A DNA stretch of 64,000 nucleotides from Superficieibacter sp. 1612_C1 (GTDB taxonomy: Bacteria > Pseudomonadota > Gammaproteobacteria > Enterobacterales > Enterobacteriaceae). Position numbers and translations under genes: made by a program. The DNA lies in NCBI RefSeq assembly GCF_015234305.1, contig NZ_JADGMI010000002.1:806001-870000 (forward strand). Reading direction: 5' to 3'. Shown piece by piece: positions 39,390 to 48,676 of the stretch (within the stretch, counting starts at the first letter, position 1; the number at the start of each line of letters is the position of its first letter). The notes under the pieces were generated by a model, which saw only the letters and a program-made list of their open reading frames with translations, did no database searches and was not told the origin of the DNA.

Positions 39390-40743
39390 CAGTTTGGCGC
39401 TAAAAATTTTAGCCGCTTATATTGCGGGTGCGCTGCTCAGTATTGGTTTAATGCTGGCGTTTGGGGCCATCGTGCAGGATCGCCTGCCGGGGATGTCAAT
39501 GCTGGATCGGGCGCATAATCTTGCTACCCAGTTGCGATTTGATAATACCGGTATGCCCGTAGGTTTTGAGGGCAATACAGAGCATCCCTTCTGGCTTTAC
39601 GATAGCCTGAGCAATGAAACGGCGTACAGAGTGCTTGATGCTTCAGGTCAGGTGGTACTGGCGTCTGCTGGCGCGAAAAAGTGGCCGGCTCAGACCGAAC
39701 TTACACAACGGCGTTTTGCGCTACGGCTGAACGGTGTGCTTTATGACGGCGCGTCGGTACCGGTACAAAAAGCGGGGAAAACCTGGTTTGTTCAGCTCAC
39801 CGTAAGCACGCAAATAATCGAATTTCTTCATCAGGGCTTTGCACTTCCTTTTATCAAACAGGGTGTTATCACCTTTAGTCTGGTACTCCTTGTTGTCTTT
39901 GGCGCATGCGCATACATTACGTTGGCGTATTCGCTGCGACCCTTAAGAAAAGCCTCTCTGGCCGCGGCCTGCATCACGCCGCAATCGCTCGACGAACGGC
40001 TTGATATTAATCAGGTGCCAGCAGAAATTATGCCGCTCATCTACAGCTTTAATCAGACACTGGACAGGCTTGAAACAGGGTTCAAAGCCCAACAGGCGTT
40101 TCTGGCAAAAGCGGCGCATGAGCTAAAAACCCCGCTCACCCTTATTCGTGCAGAAGTAGAATTGTTTGAGGGCGATATACCCTTTCAGGAACATCTGCTG
40201 GCCCATATAAACCATCTGAGTCGTCATGTTCAGCAACTTCTTATACTGGCTGAAGTCAGCGAACCCCTGGGTTATAAACCCGTTGGCGTTAATGTGAATG
40301 AAGCTGTTCAGGATACCATCGCTTACCTTGAGAAAATCGCTATGGAGGCGGATGTCGACATCGCGATTAACAGCAAACATGACACGATAATATGGCGAGC
40401 GGATCGCGGTGCTTTCTTCACGTTATTAAAGAATATTATTGAAAATGCGATTCAGCATGCGCCGCCGGGCACGCCTGTTTTTATTGACATCGATCGCGAC
40501 AAAATTAGCGTGCGGGACTTTGGTCCTGGCGTCACACATGAGCAGCTCGGCGTTTTGTTTACCCGCTTCTGGCGCGGCGCGCATCGTCGGGATCAGGGTG
40601 CCGGGCTGGGGCTCGCCATTTGTCAGGAAATAGCTAACGCACATGGATGGACTATAGTCGCGGAAAATGCGCTGCCCGGTTTGATGATCACTGTCCGACG
40701 ACCGGATCTTACCGAAGAGGAATCCGCGGTTATCCGGAACTGA
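39361..40743 (+). CDS. Two-component sensor histidine kinase
   Basis: 460 residues. Two membrane spans (about 11-36 and 166-190) enclose a periplasmic sensor of about 130 residues; a HAMP-like linker follows. The phosphorylated His253 lies in FLAKAAHELKTPLTLIRAE, the N box in NIIENAIQHAPPG, G1 in RDFGPGVTHEQL and G2 in GAGLGLAICQEIANAHG. Complete and apparently functional. It pairs with the overlapping response regulator; the signal is unknown, perhaps an envelope stress given the MipA protein in the same operon. Confidence 0.92.
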   Translation: MPCKKTSWFNSLALKILAAYIAGALLSIGLMLAFGAIVQDRLPGMSMLDRAHNLATQLRFDNTGMPVGFEGNTEHPFWLYDSLSNETAYRVLDASGQVVLASAGAKKWPAQTELTQRRFALRLNGVLYDGASVPVQKAGKTWFVQLTVSTQIIEFLHQGFALPFIKQGVITFSLVLLVVFGACAYITLAYSLRPLRKASLAAACITPQSLDERLDINQVPAEIMPLIYSFNQTLDRLETGFKAQQAFLAKAAHELKTPLTLIRAEVELFEGDIPFQEHLLAHINHLSRHVQQLLILAEVSEPLGYKPVGVNVNEAVQDTIAYLEKIAMEADVDIAINSKHDTIIWRADRGAFFTLLKNIIENAIQHAPPGTPVFIDIDRDKISVRDFGPGVTHEQLGVLFTRFWRGAHRRDQGAGLGLAICQEIANAHGWTIVAENALPGLMITVRRPDLTEEESAVIRN

Positions 40744-40866
40744 CGCCTGCGAGAAGCGGCTGAACGCAATTCTGGTATCGCCGCTCTCTCAACGGTATCC
40801 TTCTCTGTGACCGAATTACCCCGGCGCTAACAAGTTATATATTCGTCACTCTGGCCCATTAATTCA

Positions 40867-41754
40867 TCAGGCAGCGATATACTGCAAAATCATTCGCTTG
40901 ACCAAATGGAATGCTTCATTCTCATTATCTTTACGGTAAATGATATAAAGATGATTAGATAAATCCTGTGTTGTTTCTAACGGAATATATTTCACATTAT
41001 CAAATTTAAACGTGGCGGCGCTTTGCGGGACAAGGGCCAGCCCAAACCCTACATTCACCAGTGAAAGAATATTAACGGTATTGGATTCATATTGCACATA
41101 ATTGGGTTTCACCTGTTCAACGTCAAACGCGTGGGTCAGCAAATCATAAATTGGCTTCCAGGCGACGGAGTACATAATCGCTGGTTGATTATCAAAATCT
41201 TTTAATTCCAGAAATTCCCGTGTTGCCAGCGGATGCTGGCGCGGTACTGCGGCGACAAAAGTTTCATCTACGCAGAGTACGCTTTCCAGCGCGTCATTAT
41301 CCGGCACGACACGCACGATCCCCAGATCTATCTGGTGGTTAATAACAGCTTCAACCTGCTGGAACGTATTTGATTGTTGCAGCGAGATATTAATAAAAGG
41401 GAATGCCTCTTTTAACAGGGAAAGCAGCTCAGGCAAGAAGTGATAAAAGGCATTGGCGACAAAACCAATGGTAACCGAACCCACTTCACCGCTGGCGACT
41501 CGTTTTGTATATTGCTCGATTTGATGAATATGTTCGATCAACTCAAGCGCTTCCTGATAAAACGCCTTTCCGGCGGCGGTCAGAGTTACGCTGCGCTTAT
41601 CCCGGTTCAGCAATATAGTCTCTAAATGTTGCTCCAGAAGCTGTATTTGCCGCGTTAATGGCGGCTGGCTCATATGTAATGACTGAGCAGCGCGGCGGAA
41701 ACTTAACTCAGTTGCGACCGCAATAAAACATCTTACCTGATTTAAGTTTAACAT
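40867..41754 (-). CDS. LysR-type transcriptional regulator
   Basis: 295-residue LysR protein: N-terminal winged helix (FRRAAQSLHMSQPPLTRQIQ) and a two-lobed effector domain (SVTIGFVANAFYHFLPEL, then DLGIVRVVPDNDALE). ATG 41754 is preferred because GGAG stands six bases upstream; a TTG four codons earlier is the alternative. Divergent from the sugar-acid operon, which it most likely activates in response to the sugar acid. It resembles the group of BenM/CatM-like regulators by its effector-domain start, but the ligand is unknown. Confidence 0.9.
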   Translation of the reverse strand: MLNLNQVRCFIAVATELSFRRAAQSLHMSQPPLTRQIQLLEQHLETILLNRDKRSVTLTAAGKAFYQEALELIEHIHQIEQYTKRVASGEVGSVTIGFVANAFYHFLPELLSLLKEAFPFINISLQQSNTFQQVEAVINHQIDLGIVRVVPDNDALESVLCVDETFVAAVPRQHPLATREFLELKDFDNQPAIMYSVAWKPIYDLLTHAFDVEQVKPNYVQYESNTVNILSLVNVGFGLALVPQSAATFKFDNVKYIPLETTQDLSNHLYIIYRKDNENEAFHLVKRMILQYIAA

Positions 41755-42156
41755 CTGCTGCTCCAATTAAATTGCATTTCTCGACGGTCAATATTTTGCT
41801 GAATTGCTAAAAAATTTGCACGCTTTTTTGCCAGGCATAAAAAGAAAACCATAATAATGTGACTAGCATCATAAAAAACCCTCAAGGAAATTTATGATTT
41901 GGGGATGCTTTAATTTTTCATAATTTATTGATTTTAAATGATTTTTCGCAATTTATGATAATTTTGGATTAGAGGTTTATGTGAGCCAGGTATAATTTTT
42001 GGCGTAAAGGCCATTGCGGTTGATATCTTTTTTATATCAGGCAATGCTTTATCTAAAATTGACTCTTAATTTAATCAGAATCATTCTACATCATAGCTGG
42101 CGAATAAACGTATTTGCTTAAGGGTGAAGCCATATTTTTATCAGGGGGAAGTTGCT
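41755..42156. promoter_or_regulatory. Divergent LysR / sugar-acid operon control region
   Basis: Four hundred noncoding, very AT-rich bases between divergent genes. An inverted repeat TTATGA (41892-41897) and TCATAA (41918-41923), with 20 bases between, and several ATAATTT/TTTATGATAATTTT words further right, could be regulator sites. Exact promoters are not assignable by eye. No small gene was seen in the stretch. Confidence 0.45.
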
Positions 42157-43332
42157 ATGCCTGTAATTGAACGAGTAGAAGTTATTGACTTTAAATACGA
42201 TGTAAAAGATATGGGATCGTCTTTTACTAATGCGCATAATCACGTTGGATATGTGGAAGGATCTACGCTTTCATTATCGAAATATGCCATTGTGGTTGAA
42301 TGTTCTGACGGTTCCCGCGGCGAATATGTTGCATTATGGGGCGGCACCCGACCGGCGTTGGCGCAGACATTAATGCTGGCAGGCGATTTACCCGGTCGCG
42401 ATTCCGATCGGCGCGAAGCTTTTTATACCGAGTGGAACCGCAGGTTATGTCATATGGATCATATGGGGCAGGGACCGGTAGATATCGTTCTTTGGGATCT
42501 GGCCGGTAAGCAGGCGGGTAAATCTATTTCCCGAATGATCGGTCAATATCGCAATAAATTACCTACCTACGCCAGCACCTATCATGGCGATGAAGGCATG
42601 CTGAATGACAATAAAGCCTTTACCGACTTCGCGCTGCAATGTTATGAAATGGGCTATCGCGCCTTTAAGCATCACGGCTGGTTTGATGGCGATGCGCAAA
42701 AAGAAGCTTCGCTGATCCTGGCCCTTGGGGAAGCGGTAGGCGATAAAATGAAGTTAATGTATGACGCCGCCTCCGATCTCAAAACGTTTGCGGATGCCCT
42801 GTACGTTGGACGCGCGTGTGATGATGCTAATTTCTTCTGGTACGAAGATCCCTATCGGGATAATTCGCTTTCCGCATTTTCGCATAAAAAACTGCGCTCC
42901 ATGATCAAGACGCCGTTGCTGATTACCGAGCATGTTCGCGCGCTGGAAGCGAAATGTGATTTCATCATGGCAGGGGGAACGGATTTTGTGCGCGTCGATC
43001 CGGAATACGATATGGGCATTACCGGCGCATTAAAAACGGCGCATATGGCGGAAGCATTTGGACTGGATGTCGAAATCCACGCGCCTGGACCCGCGCATCG
43101 TCAACTTATGGCCAGCATCAGAAATACCAATTTTTACGAAATGGCCGAAGTCGGACCAAAACTGGGGAATATTTTGCCGCATTGCTATGCCTGTGGTTAC
43201 AAAGATGAGCTGGATTCCATTGATGAAAACGGCTGCGTCACCGTCCCTGACGGTCCAGGTCTGGGAGTGACCTATGACTGGGACTGGATTAATTACCACG
43301 CCACCGATCGCTTCGTGTTTGGTAAGAAATAG
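42157..43332 (+). CDS. Enolase-superfamily sugar-acid dehydratase (mandelate racemase subgroup)
   Basis: 391 residues from the ATG that follows CAGGGGGAA. The barrel active site is readable: Lys171-His-His173 on strand two (FKHHGW), metal ligands Asp203 (MYDAASD), Glu230 (WYEDPYRD) and Glu258 (ITEH), and the His-Asp dyad with Asp281 (RVDPEYD) and His308 (EIHAPGP). It should dehydrate an acid sugar to a 2-keto-3-deoxy acid. The KxH rather than KxK form distinguishes it from several better known dehydratases. Its operon partners (aldolase/dehydratase and symporter) fit sugar-acid catabolism; the exact sugar acid is open. Confidence 0.87.
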   Translation: MPVIERVEVIDFKYDVKDMGSSFTNAHNHVGYVEGSTLSLSKYAIVVECSDGSRGEYVALWGGTRPALAQTLMLAGDLPGRDSDRREAFYTEWNRRLCHMDHMGQGPVDIVLWDLAGKQAGKSISRMIGQYRNKLPTYASTYHGDEGMLNDNKAFTDFALQCYEMGYRAFKHHGWFDGDAQKEASLILALGEAVGDKMKLMYDAASDLKTFADALYVGRACDDANFFWYEDPYRDNSLSAFSHKKLRSMIKTPLLITEHVRALEAKCDFIMAGGTDFVRVDPEYDMGITGALKTAHMAEAFGLDVEIHAPGPAHRQLMASIRNTNFYEMAEVGPKLGNILPHCYACGYKDELDSIDENGCVTVPDGPGLGVTYDWDWINYHATDRFVFGKK

Positions 43333-43399
43333 ATATCGCGGACTATACGTTTTAGCTCACTCCGCCAGAAATAGTTATTCTGGCGGCGAGGAACATCAC

Positions 43400-44302
43400 A
43401 TGCAGAATGCTTTATATGCTGGCGTTAATGCCGCGGCATTAACCTCATTTAACAGCGATTTGACGCTGAATTACGATAAAACTATCGCGCATTGCCATTA
43501 TTTACTCAATAACGGTTGCAACAGTCTGGCAGTCTTAGGGACCACATCGGAAACCAATTCACTCAGCGTGCAGGAACGTGAAACGCTGTTAGAACGTCTC
43601 GCCAGCAGCGGGATTGCGCCAGCAAAGATGCTGCCCGGCACCGGCGCTTGCGATATTCCCACCGTTGTTCGGCTTTCGCGTCATGCGGCAAAAGTAGGGT
43701 GCCCAGGAGTCCTGGTGCTACCACCATTTTATTATAAATCCCCTTCTGAAGAGGGCTTGTATCAGTTTTATAGCGCTCTGGCCGGGCAATTAGGCGATGT
43801 GGTGAAGCTTTATTTCTACAACTTTCCGCAGCAGACAACCATTCCGTTAAGCACCGATCTGATTGGACGCCTGTTGAAATATTACCCCGGCGTGTTTCAG
43901 GGCATTAAGGACAGCAGCGGTGATTTTGCCAATTCGCTGTCCTATATTGAGGCGTTTGCTGCCCAGGGATTTGAAGTCTATTCCGGGGCAGATGCTACCT
44001 TTGCCCGTTTTATGCAGGCGGGCGGAGCAGGATGTATTACCGCGACCACTAATATCGCCTCGTCGCTTACCGCGTCTATCTACCGCAACTATGCCAACGA
44101 CCAGGGGATCGCTGCGCAGGAAAAGCTCAGCCGTCTGCGCAGCATCGTGGCGATGGGAGATACAATTCCGGTGGTGAAAACCCTGCTGGCTTACCATACT
44201 CAGGACCCTTCATGGGAAACGCTGCGCCCACCGCTGTGCGCGCTTTCTTCAGACTCCCGGCAAGCGCTCATTGAGGAATACCGCGCACTTTTGCTGCAGT
44301 AA
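43400..44302 (+). CDS. DapA-family aldolase/dehydratase (KdgD/keto-deoxy sugar-acid type)
   Basis: 300-residue class I lyase of the DHDPS/N-acetylneuraminate lyase family. The Schiff-base Lys170 is in FQGIKDSSGD and the proton-relay Tyr in KLYFYNFP (138 or 140); LGTTSETNSLS gives the TTGE-like carboxylate-binding loop with Ser-Glu. ATG 43400 follows GAGGAA. It probably acts on the 2-keto-3-deoxy product of the preceding enzyme, by aldol cleavage or by dehydration/decarboxylation. Lysine biosynthesis is unlikely in this context. Confidence 0.87.
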   Translation: MQNALYAGVNAAALTSFNSDLTLNYDKTIAHCHYLLNNGCNSLAVLGTTSETNSLSVQERETLLERLASSGIAPAKMLPGTGACDIPTVVRLSRHAAKVGCPGVLVLPPFYYKSPSEEGLYQFYSALAGQLGDVVKLYFYNFPQQTTIPLSTDLIGRLLKYYPGVFQGIKDSSGDFANSLSYIEAFAAQGFEVYSGADATFARFMQAGGAGCITATTNIASSLTASIYRNYANDQGIAAQEKLSRLRSIVAMGDTIPVVKTLLAYHTQDPSWETLRPPLCALSSDSRQALIEEYRALLLQ

Positions 44303-44327
44303 TCAATCGATTTCTGGAGAATACGAC

Positions 44328-45674
44328 ATGAAAAAGACAGATAAAAAAACAAACGTCCGGTATCTGATGTTGGTTTTTATGGGTGTGGCGATGCTCGTTA
44401 ATTTTATCGATCGTGCAACGTTATCGGTTGCCGCCCCCGTGATGAGCAAAGAACTTAATTTTAACGCAGCGGATATGGGGTGGGCATTTTCTGCATTTGG
44501 CTGGGCGTATATGATTTTTCAGATCCCCGGCGGAATTTTACTGGATAAATTCGGGTCCCGGCTGGTTTATGGCCTGGCAATGATTGTATGGTCAGTCTTC
44601 ACTTTTCTTCAGGGCGGTGTTTATCTTTTTCCCTCCGTCTTTGTTGCGCTTTTTATTCTCCGCTTCCTGATGGGAATGGCGGAAGCGCCCGCCACGCCCG
44701 CCAGCAGCCGCCTGTCCGTGCAGTGGTTTCCTGACCGGGAACGGGGTTTCGCCACCTCCATCTATCAGACGGCACCTTACGTGGCGCTGGGCGTCTTCAC
44801 GCCGGTGCTCTCCTGGGTCATCAGCATCTATAGCTGGCATTACGTTTTTTACAGCGCGGGTTTGTTAGGTATTGTCTTTGGCGCATTCTGGCTGATGTTC
44901 GTGCGCGATCCGCTGAAGCATAAATCGATTAATACGCAGGAGCTCGACTACATCCGTCATGGTGGGGGCATCCCGGAACTGGGTTCTGCGGAGCGAAAAT
45001 CGCAGCAGAAAGTGAGCTGGAGACAAGTGAAAAGTATGTGTTCAAACAGAATGATGATCGGCGTTTATATCGGTCAGTTCTGCCTCACGTCGATCACCTG
45101 GTTTTTCTTTACCTGGTTCCCGACCTATCTGTATCAGGAAAAGGGGCTGTCGATTATCAAAGTAGGTCTGGTGGCTGCGATCCCGGCTATCGCTGGCTTC
45201 GTGGGTGGGATTATTGGCGGTATGCTTTCCGATTATTTACTGAGAAAAGGCTATAGCCTGACCTTCTCGCGCAAGTTGCCGATTGTCTCGGGCATGCTGC
45301 TGTCCTGCTCGATCATCGTGGCAAACTATACCCAGTCAATTCCAGTAGTTATCTTCGTGATGAGTCTGGCGTTCTTCGCCAAAGGATTCAGCAACCTGGG
45401 CTGGTGCGTACTGAGCGATACGTCGCCAAAAGAAGTTCTCGGTCTTGCCGGAGGGATATTTAACACCTTTGGCAATGTGGCAGGGATTCTCACGCCGCTG
45501 GTGATCGGTTTTATTATTCAGGCGACCGGATCGTTTGACTGGGCCATTATTTACGTGGGATCGATGGGGATTGTTGGCGTTATTTCCTATCTCTTTATTG
45601 TCGGCAAATTGCAGAGAATGACGCTGGGGCCAGCATCTGAAGTCTCTGTCAGCAAAACAGCAGTACATAACTAA
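44328..45674 (+). CDS. MFS anion:cation symporter (GudP/GarP-like)
   Basis: 448-residue 12-span transporter of the ACS family that includes the D-glucarate/galactarate permeases. Typical segments are NFIDRATLSVAAPVMSKEL in the first span, GWAYMIFQIPGGILLDKFGS (motif A region) and AEAPATPASSRLSVQWFPDR. A TCTGGAGA ribosome binding site precedes ATG 44328. It likely imports the sugar acid degraded by the two upstream enzymes with protons. Confidence 0.92.
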   Translation: MKKTDKKTNVRYLMLVFMGVAMLVNFIDRATLSVAAPVMSKELNFNAADMGWAFSAFGWAYMIFQIPGGILLDKFGSRLVYGLAMIVWSVFTFLQGGVYLFPSVFVALFILRFLMGMAEAPATPASSRLSVQWFPDRERGFATSIYQTAPYVALGVFTPVLSWVISIYSWHYVFYSAGLLGIVFGAFWLMFVRDPLKHKSINTQELDYIRHGGGIPELGSAERKSQQKVSWRQVKSMCSNRMMIGVYIGQFCLTSITWFFFTWFPTYLYQEKGLSIIKVGLVAAIPAIAGFVGGIIGGMLSDYLLRKGYSLTFSRKLPIVSGMLLSCSIIVANYTQSIPVVIFVMSLAFFAKGFSNLGWCVLSDTSPKEVLGLAGGIFNTFGNVAGILTPLVIGFIIQATGSFDWAIIYVGSMGIVGVISYLFIVGKLQRMTLGPASEVSVSKTAVHN

Positions 45675-45708
45675 CTCCTGAAGCACTTGGGAAGATTTTC
45701 CTGAGCCA

Positions 45709-45743
45709 GCCATGTTGACGCCTTACAACATGGCTTTTTTATT
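45709..45743 (+). terminator. Strong rho-independent terminator of the sugar-acid operon
   Basis: GCCATGTTG and CAACATGGC form a perfect 9-bp stem around an 8-base loop, followed at once by TTTTTTATT. This is a clean intrinsic terminator after the symporter gene and marks the end of the ordinary chromosomal operon. Confidence 0.92.
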
Positions 45744-45745
45744 AG

Positions 45746-45979
45746 TGGTCGAAAAAAGCGCGCGACATTTTGCAAAGGGCGGTATCGCCAATTACGCAGA
45801 AAGAATTAACCCGCCAGCTTCGTTCATTTGAGCAAAGAAATCTTGTGAAAAGGACGGTCTATCCGGAAGTCCCTCCCAGGGTCGAATACGAGATTACGGC
45901 GCTGGGTAAAACGCTGCGTCCAACCCTCGATTCTCTGGCATGCTGGATGAAAAACAATACGCGCTATCTGGAGAGTTAG
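45746..45979 (+). pseudogene. Headless HxlR-family regulator fragment
   Basis: The frame encodes the C-terminal two-thirds of an HxlR-type winged-helix regulator: SPITQKELTRQLRSFEQRNL, then YPEVPPRVEYEITALGKTLRP, which is highly characteristic. The N-terminal helices before the recognition helix are missing; the frame is closed by a TAG at 45743 inside the terminator, and no start codon or ribosome binding site exists. It is probably the stump left when neighbouring DNA was inserted or deleted, and marks the junction with the AT-rich island. Confidence 0.75.
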
Positions 45980-46376
45980 TCTTTCGAACTTAGAAAAGCC
46001 GCTTTTTAGCACGCCTGCTCTGTAGCGAAATCATCTGAGACATCATAAAAAAATCCACGCAATGGCGTGGATTTTATAGCGTTTGTCACTCTTCATGAGA
46101 TTCCGTAAAACCTCATGAGACAACAGGTTTTATTTAGACGTTGAACTACTTTTGTTTATTTAACTTATTTATTTTAAAGAGATTTTTATTTTTCACTTTA
46201 GCATTATACTCATTTCCGTACTCACTTTTGATGTGATTCAGATTTTGTTATGTGTAGGCAGTAAGTGCGGCACCCATTGCTGAGCCGCATCGAACTCTGT
46301 CCGCATTTATTGAGTTCAACTCTTGTGCAACTGCCACTGTAGGTTTTAGCGCGACTTGCCCTGTAAAAGTTTAATG
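45980..46376. other. Noncoding junction between chromosome and island
   Basis: Nearly 400 bases with no credible gene. AAATCCACGC and GCGTGGATTT (46051-46075) form a stem-loop flanked by A and T runs, a bidirectional terminator. Just right of it, TCATGAGA occurs twice 20 bases apart (around 46094 and 46114), which could be a recombinase core or chance. Base composition falls sharply across this stretch. Confidence 0.5.
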
Positions 46377-48227
46377 TTATGATTCTATAGGAAATTCATC
46401 GTCAAGAATAAGTCCATAGTCATCTCGTAACTCTCTATCCACAAGGTGGAACCGATCCAGTTCCAGCGTCGTCCAGTGCTCTTTATCTATGTGCTCTAAC
46501 AAGATAATCTGAAATCCACCTAGTTTATCCATGTCAATAACGAACTGGTTTAACTCTATTAATACCTTATCTAAGCTTAGGATGTCATCATTGGGCTTCC
46601 CGTCACTTGAAAAGTAGGGTGTACTGACTTGGTCAAGTACCAAGAAAGACGGAATCCATGGAACCTGCCTTGTCTTGGCGATCTCATGTATAGCAAGGAA
46701 AAAGGATATGTGAAGATAAAGGTAGTTTGAAGCACTCCCCACATCAGGCATTTTTTCTATTGTTGTTAAATCGGGAGAATGTAGATGTATAAGTTTTTCT
46801 TTCTCATAGTAGAAAGCAGAAAAGTCATTATAGCCCTTTAGCGATAGTTTTTCGAGTCGCTTGTTAATTAAAAGATTTAACCCCTGTTTTGCCAGAGTAC
46901 TCTTCTCTTCATTTTGCTCGACTATCCCACGTAGCTCGGCGATAGAATCATCAAGATTATCTTGTACTACACGAGCGACCTGCTCATTGCTTTGGTTATA
47001 GACCGCAAGGTTTGCTTCCAATCGACCTAAATAACGATAGTAATCATTAGGGTTATACCTAATAGGCTGCTTTTTCTCCAGTAGCGACAGTTCCTCTTTG
47101 AGCTCCCATATTTTATTATTATTCTCTGCGTGTAAAATTTTTACCTCCTCTAGAAACGGGAAGCTTTTACGGCTACGCAATGAAGACTTAATATCAGAAA
47201 GTTCACGTTGTAATTTAGCGATAACTTCATTTGCTAAATCGGAAGGAAATATTTTGTCAACTTGTGAGTTGAATACATTGACAGGCTTGAGCGAATCTTC
47301 AGTTTCTTTTAATGCATTGGTATAAGTAGGCTTATCGTCGATAAATGCTTTCAATTGACGATTTTTGTCTGACAAGCCAAATATTTCACGTTCTATCCTT
47401 TCCACTTCATGCTTATAATCACTTGGTGCTGTAGGTGTTGTAATCAATTCATAGAGTACGTTAAGTCTGTCTTTATGCGATTCAGGAACACGCTCGATTA
47501 CTCCTAAAGAATAGGCCTCTCTGGATAGAGTATCTATTTCTTCAGAAAATATAATCGCAGATATAGCATAAGACTCATTTTTTCTTGTCTGAACAGCTTT
47601 TTTTCGCTCCAATTCTAAGAGGCGATTCCGTGAAAGTGCGGTGTCTACATTTTCCGCTCCAATGGTCATTCTGAATGTTCGTTCAATGGCTTCCTGATAG
47701 CGGCCATCTGTCGGCCGAATGTATAGATGATCTGGCGCGACTATGGTGTTTTGGTCTTGGTAGCTGTATGCAAGGAAATTTCTGAAGGAAACCTTCGAAC
47801 CCGCCTGGATGAATCGACCGCCATAGGGGACTTTCAACTCAGTATCAATCCCAAAGGCGCTGCTCAGGACTTTCTTTAGATTGTCTATTCGGACATTTAG
47901 AACTGGCAAAGTTGGGATGACGCCGTTCTCACTGAAATAGGCTTGGTCTGTTGTTCCATTGCTTTCTGAAGGGCGTGCTATGACCAGCTCTTTGCCATCA
48001 ATAGCGATTTTGATACCGTACCAGTCTACTTTGGAATCGATATTAGTTTTCGATATTCCAGTAGTTTCGCTTGCTAGTAAGCAATAATCAATGATAAATA
48101 GAATTGATGATTTGCCTTTACCTGAGTCCCCTGTAATGACGTTTACACGGTTATGTAAGAACTCAAGAGTCCTTTTGATACCATTCTTTTGCCAGAGGAC
48201 AACATTGGAAATCTGAATGTTACTCAC
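46377..48227 (-). CDS. ABC-3C system SMC-like ATPase (DUF3732-type)
   Basis: 616-residue SMC/Rad50-like ATPase. Walker A is ITGDSGKGKSSILF near residue 32; long coiled-coil regions fill about residues 205-470 (ERKKAVQTRKNE, ELKEELSLLEKKQP and others); the C-terminal Walker B-like part reads WIPSFLVLDQVSTPYF with Gln where Glu is common, then FQIILLEH. This matches the DUF3732 ATPase of ABC-three-component conflict systems, described from comparative genomics as counter-invader systems. The middle-component gene overlaps its start by four bases. Confidence 0.85.
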   Translation of the reverse strand: MSNIQISNVVLWQKNGIKRTLEFLHNRVNVITGDSGKGKSSILFIIDYCLLASETTGISKTNIDSKVDWYGIKIAIDGKELVIARPSESNGTTDQAYFSENGVIPTLPVLNVRIDNLKKVLSSAFGIDTELKVPYGGRFIQAGSKVSFRNFLAYSYQDQNTIVAPDHLYIRPTDGRYQEAIERTFRMTIGAENVDTALSRNRLLELERKKAVQTRKNESYAISAIIFSEEIDTLSREAYSLGVIERVPESHKDRLNVLYELITTPTAPSDYKHEVERIEREIFGLSDKNRQLKAFIDDKPTYTNALKETEDSLKPVNVFNSQVDKIFPSDLANEVIAKLQRELSDIKSSLRSRKSFPFLEEVKILHAENNNKIWELKEELSLLEKKQPIRYNPNDYYRYLGRLEANLAVYNQSNEQVARVVQDNLDDSIAELRGIVEQNEEKSTLAKQGLNLLINKRLEKLSLKGYNDFSAFYYEKEKLIHLHSPDLTTIEKMPDVGSASNYLYLHISFFLAIHEIAKTRQVPWIPSFLVLDQVSTPYFSSDGKPNDDILSLDKVLIELNQFVIDMDKLGGFQIILLEHIDKEHWTTLELDRFHLVDRELRDDYGLILDDEFPIES

Positions 48228-48676
48228 AATTCAATCCTAAAAGTTTGATAGAGATCTGAGGTGGCTTCACTGAGAATTAGACCGAGTTTGGGTCCAGCCG
48301 CTAAAATATCTAATGCAATTTTTCCAATCTCGGAACTACTTTGAAAAAAAATCTTTTCCTTGAGAACAAGATCATTATTTTTCAATGTAGCTATGCCAAG
48401 TTCCTGGGTTAGGAGTATTGTATTCAAGGAAGTTATAGTCAAGTCTTCATACCTTGCACGTACCGTTATAAATGCAGTTGGGTTAGAAATTAGAAGGTCT
48501 TTGCTGCTTAAAACAACACTGTTTTTCCTCTTCAGAATAGAGCGTATGGCACTATCAAAAAGCAAGAGTAATACCAACATTACTTTGGCAAGAGATAGGC
48601 TGTTTAATTTTGAATTTTCCAATGCACTTTGAATAGCAACCGTTCCTATCAATTCATTTTGAATTAATCGATTCAT
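48224..48676 (-). CDS. ABC-3C system middle component
   Basis: 150-residue protein between the SMC-like ATPase and the effector gene, overlapping both by four bases. It is mostly helical with small beta segments (NELIGTVAIQSALENSKLNS at the start, PTAFITVRARYEDLTI in the middle, FFQSSSEIGKIALDILAAGP near the end). This position, size and the SSEIGKIALDI pattern are those of the ABC-3C middle components, thought to bridge the ATPase and effector. It appears intact. Confidence 0.75.
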   Translation of the reverse strand: MNRLIQNELIGTVAIQSALENSKLNSLSLAKVMLVLLLLFDSAIRSILKRKNSVVLSSKDLLISNPTAFITVRARYEDLTITSLNTILLTQELGIATLKNNDLVLKEKIFFQSSSEIGKIALDILAAGPKLGLILSEATSDLYQTFRIEL

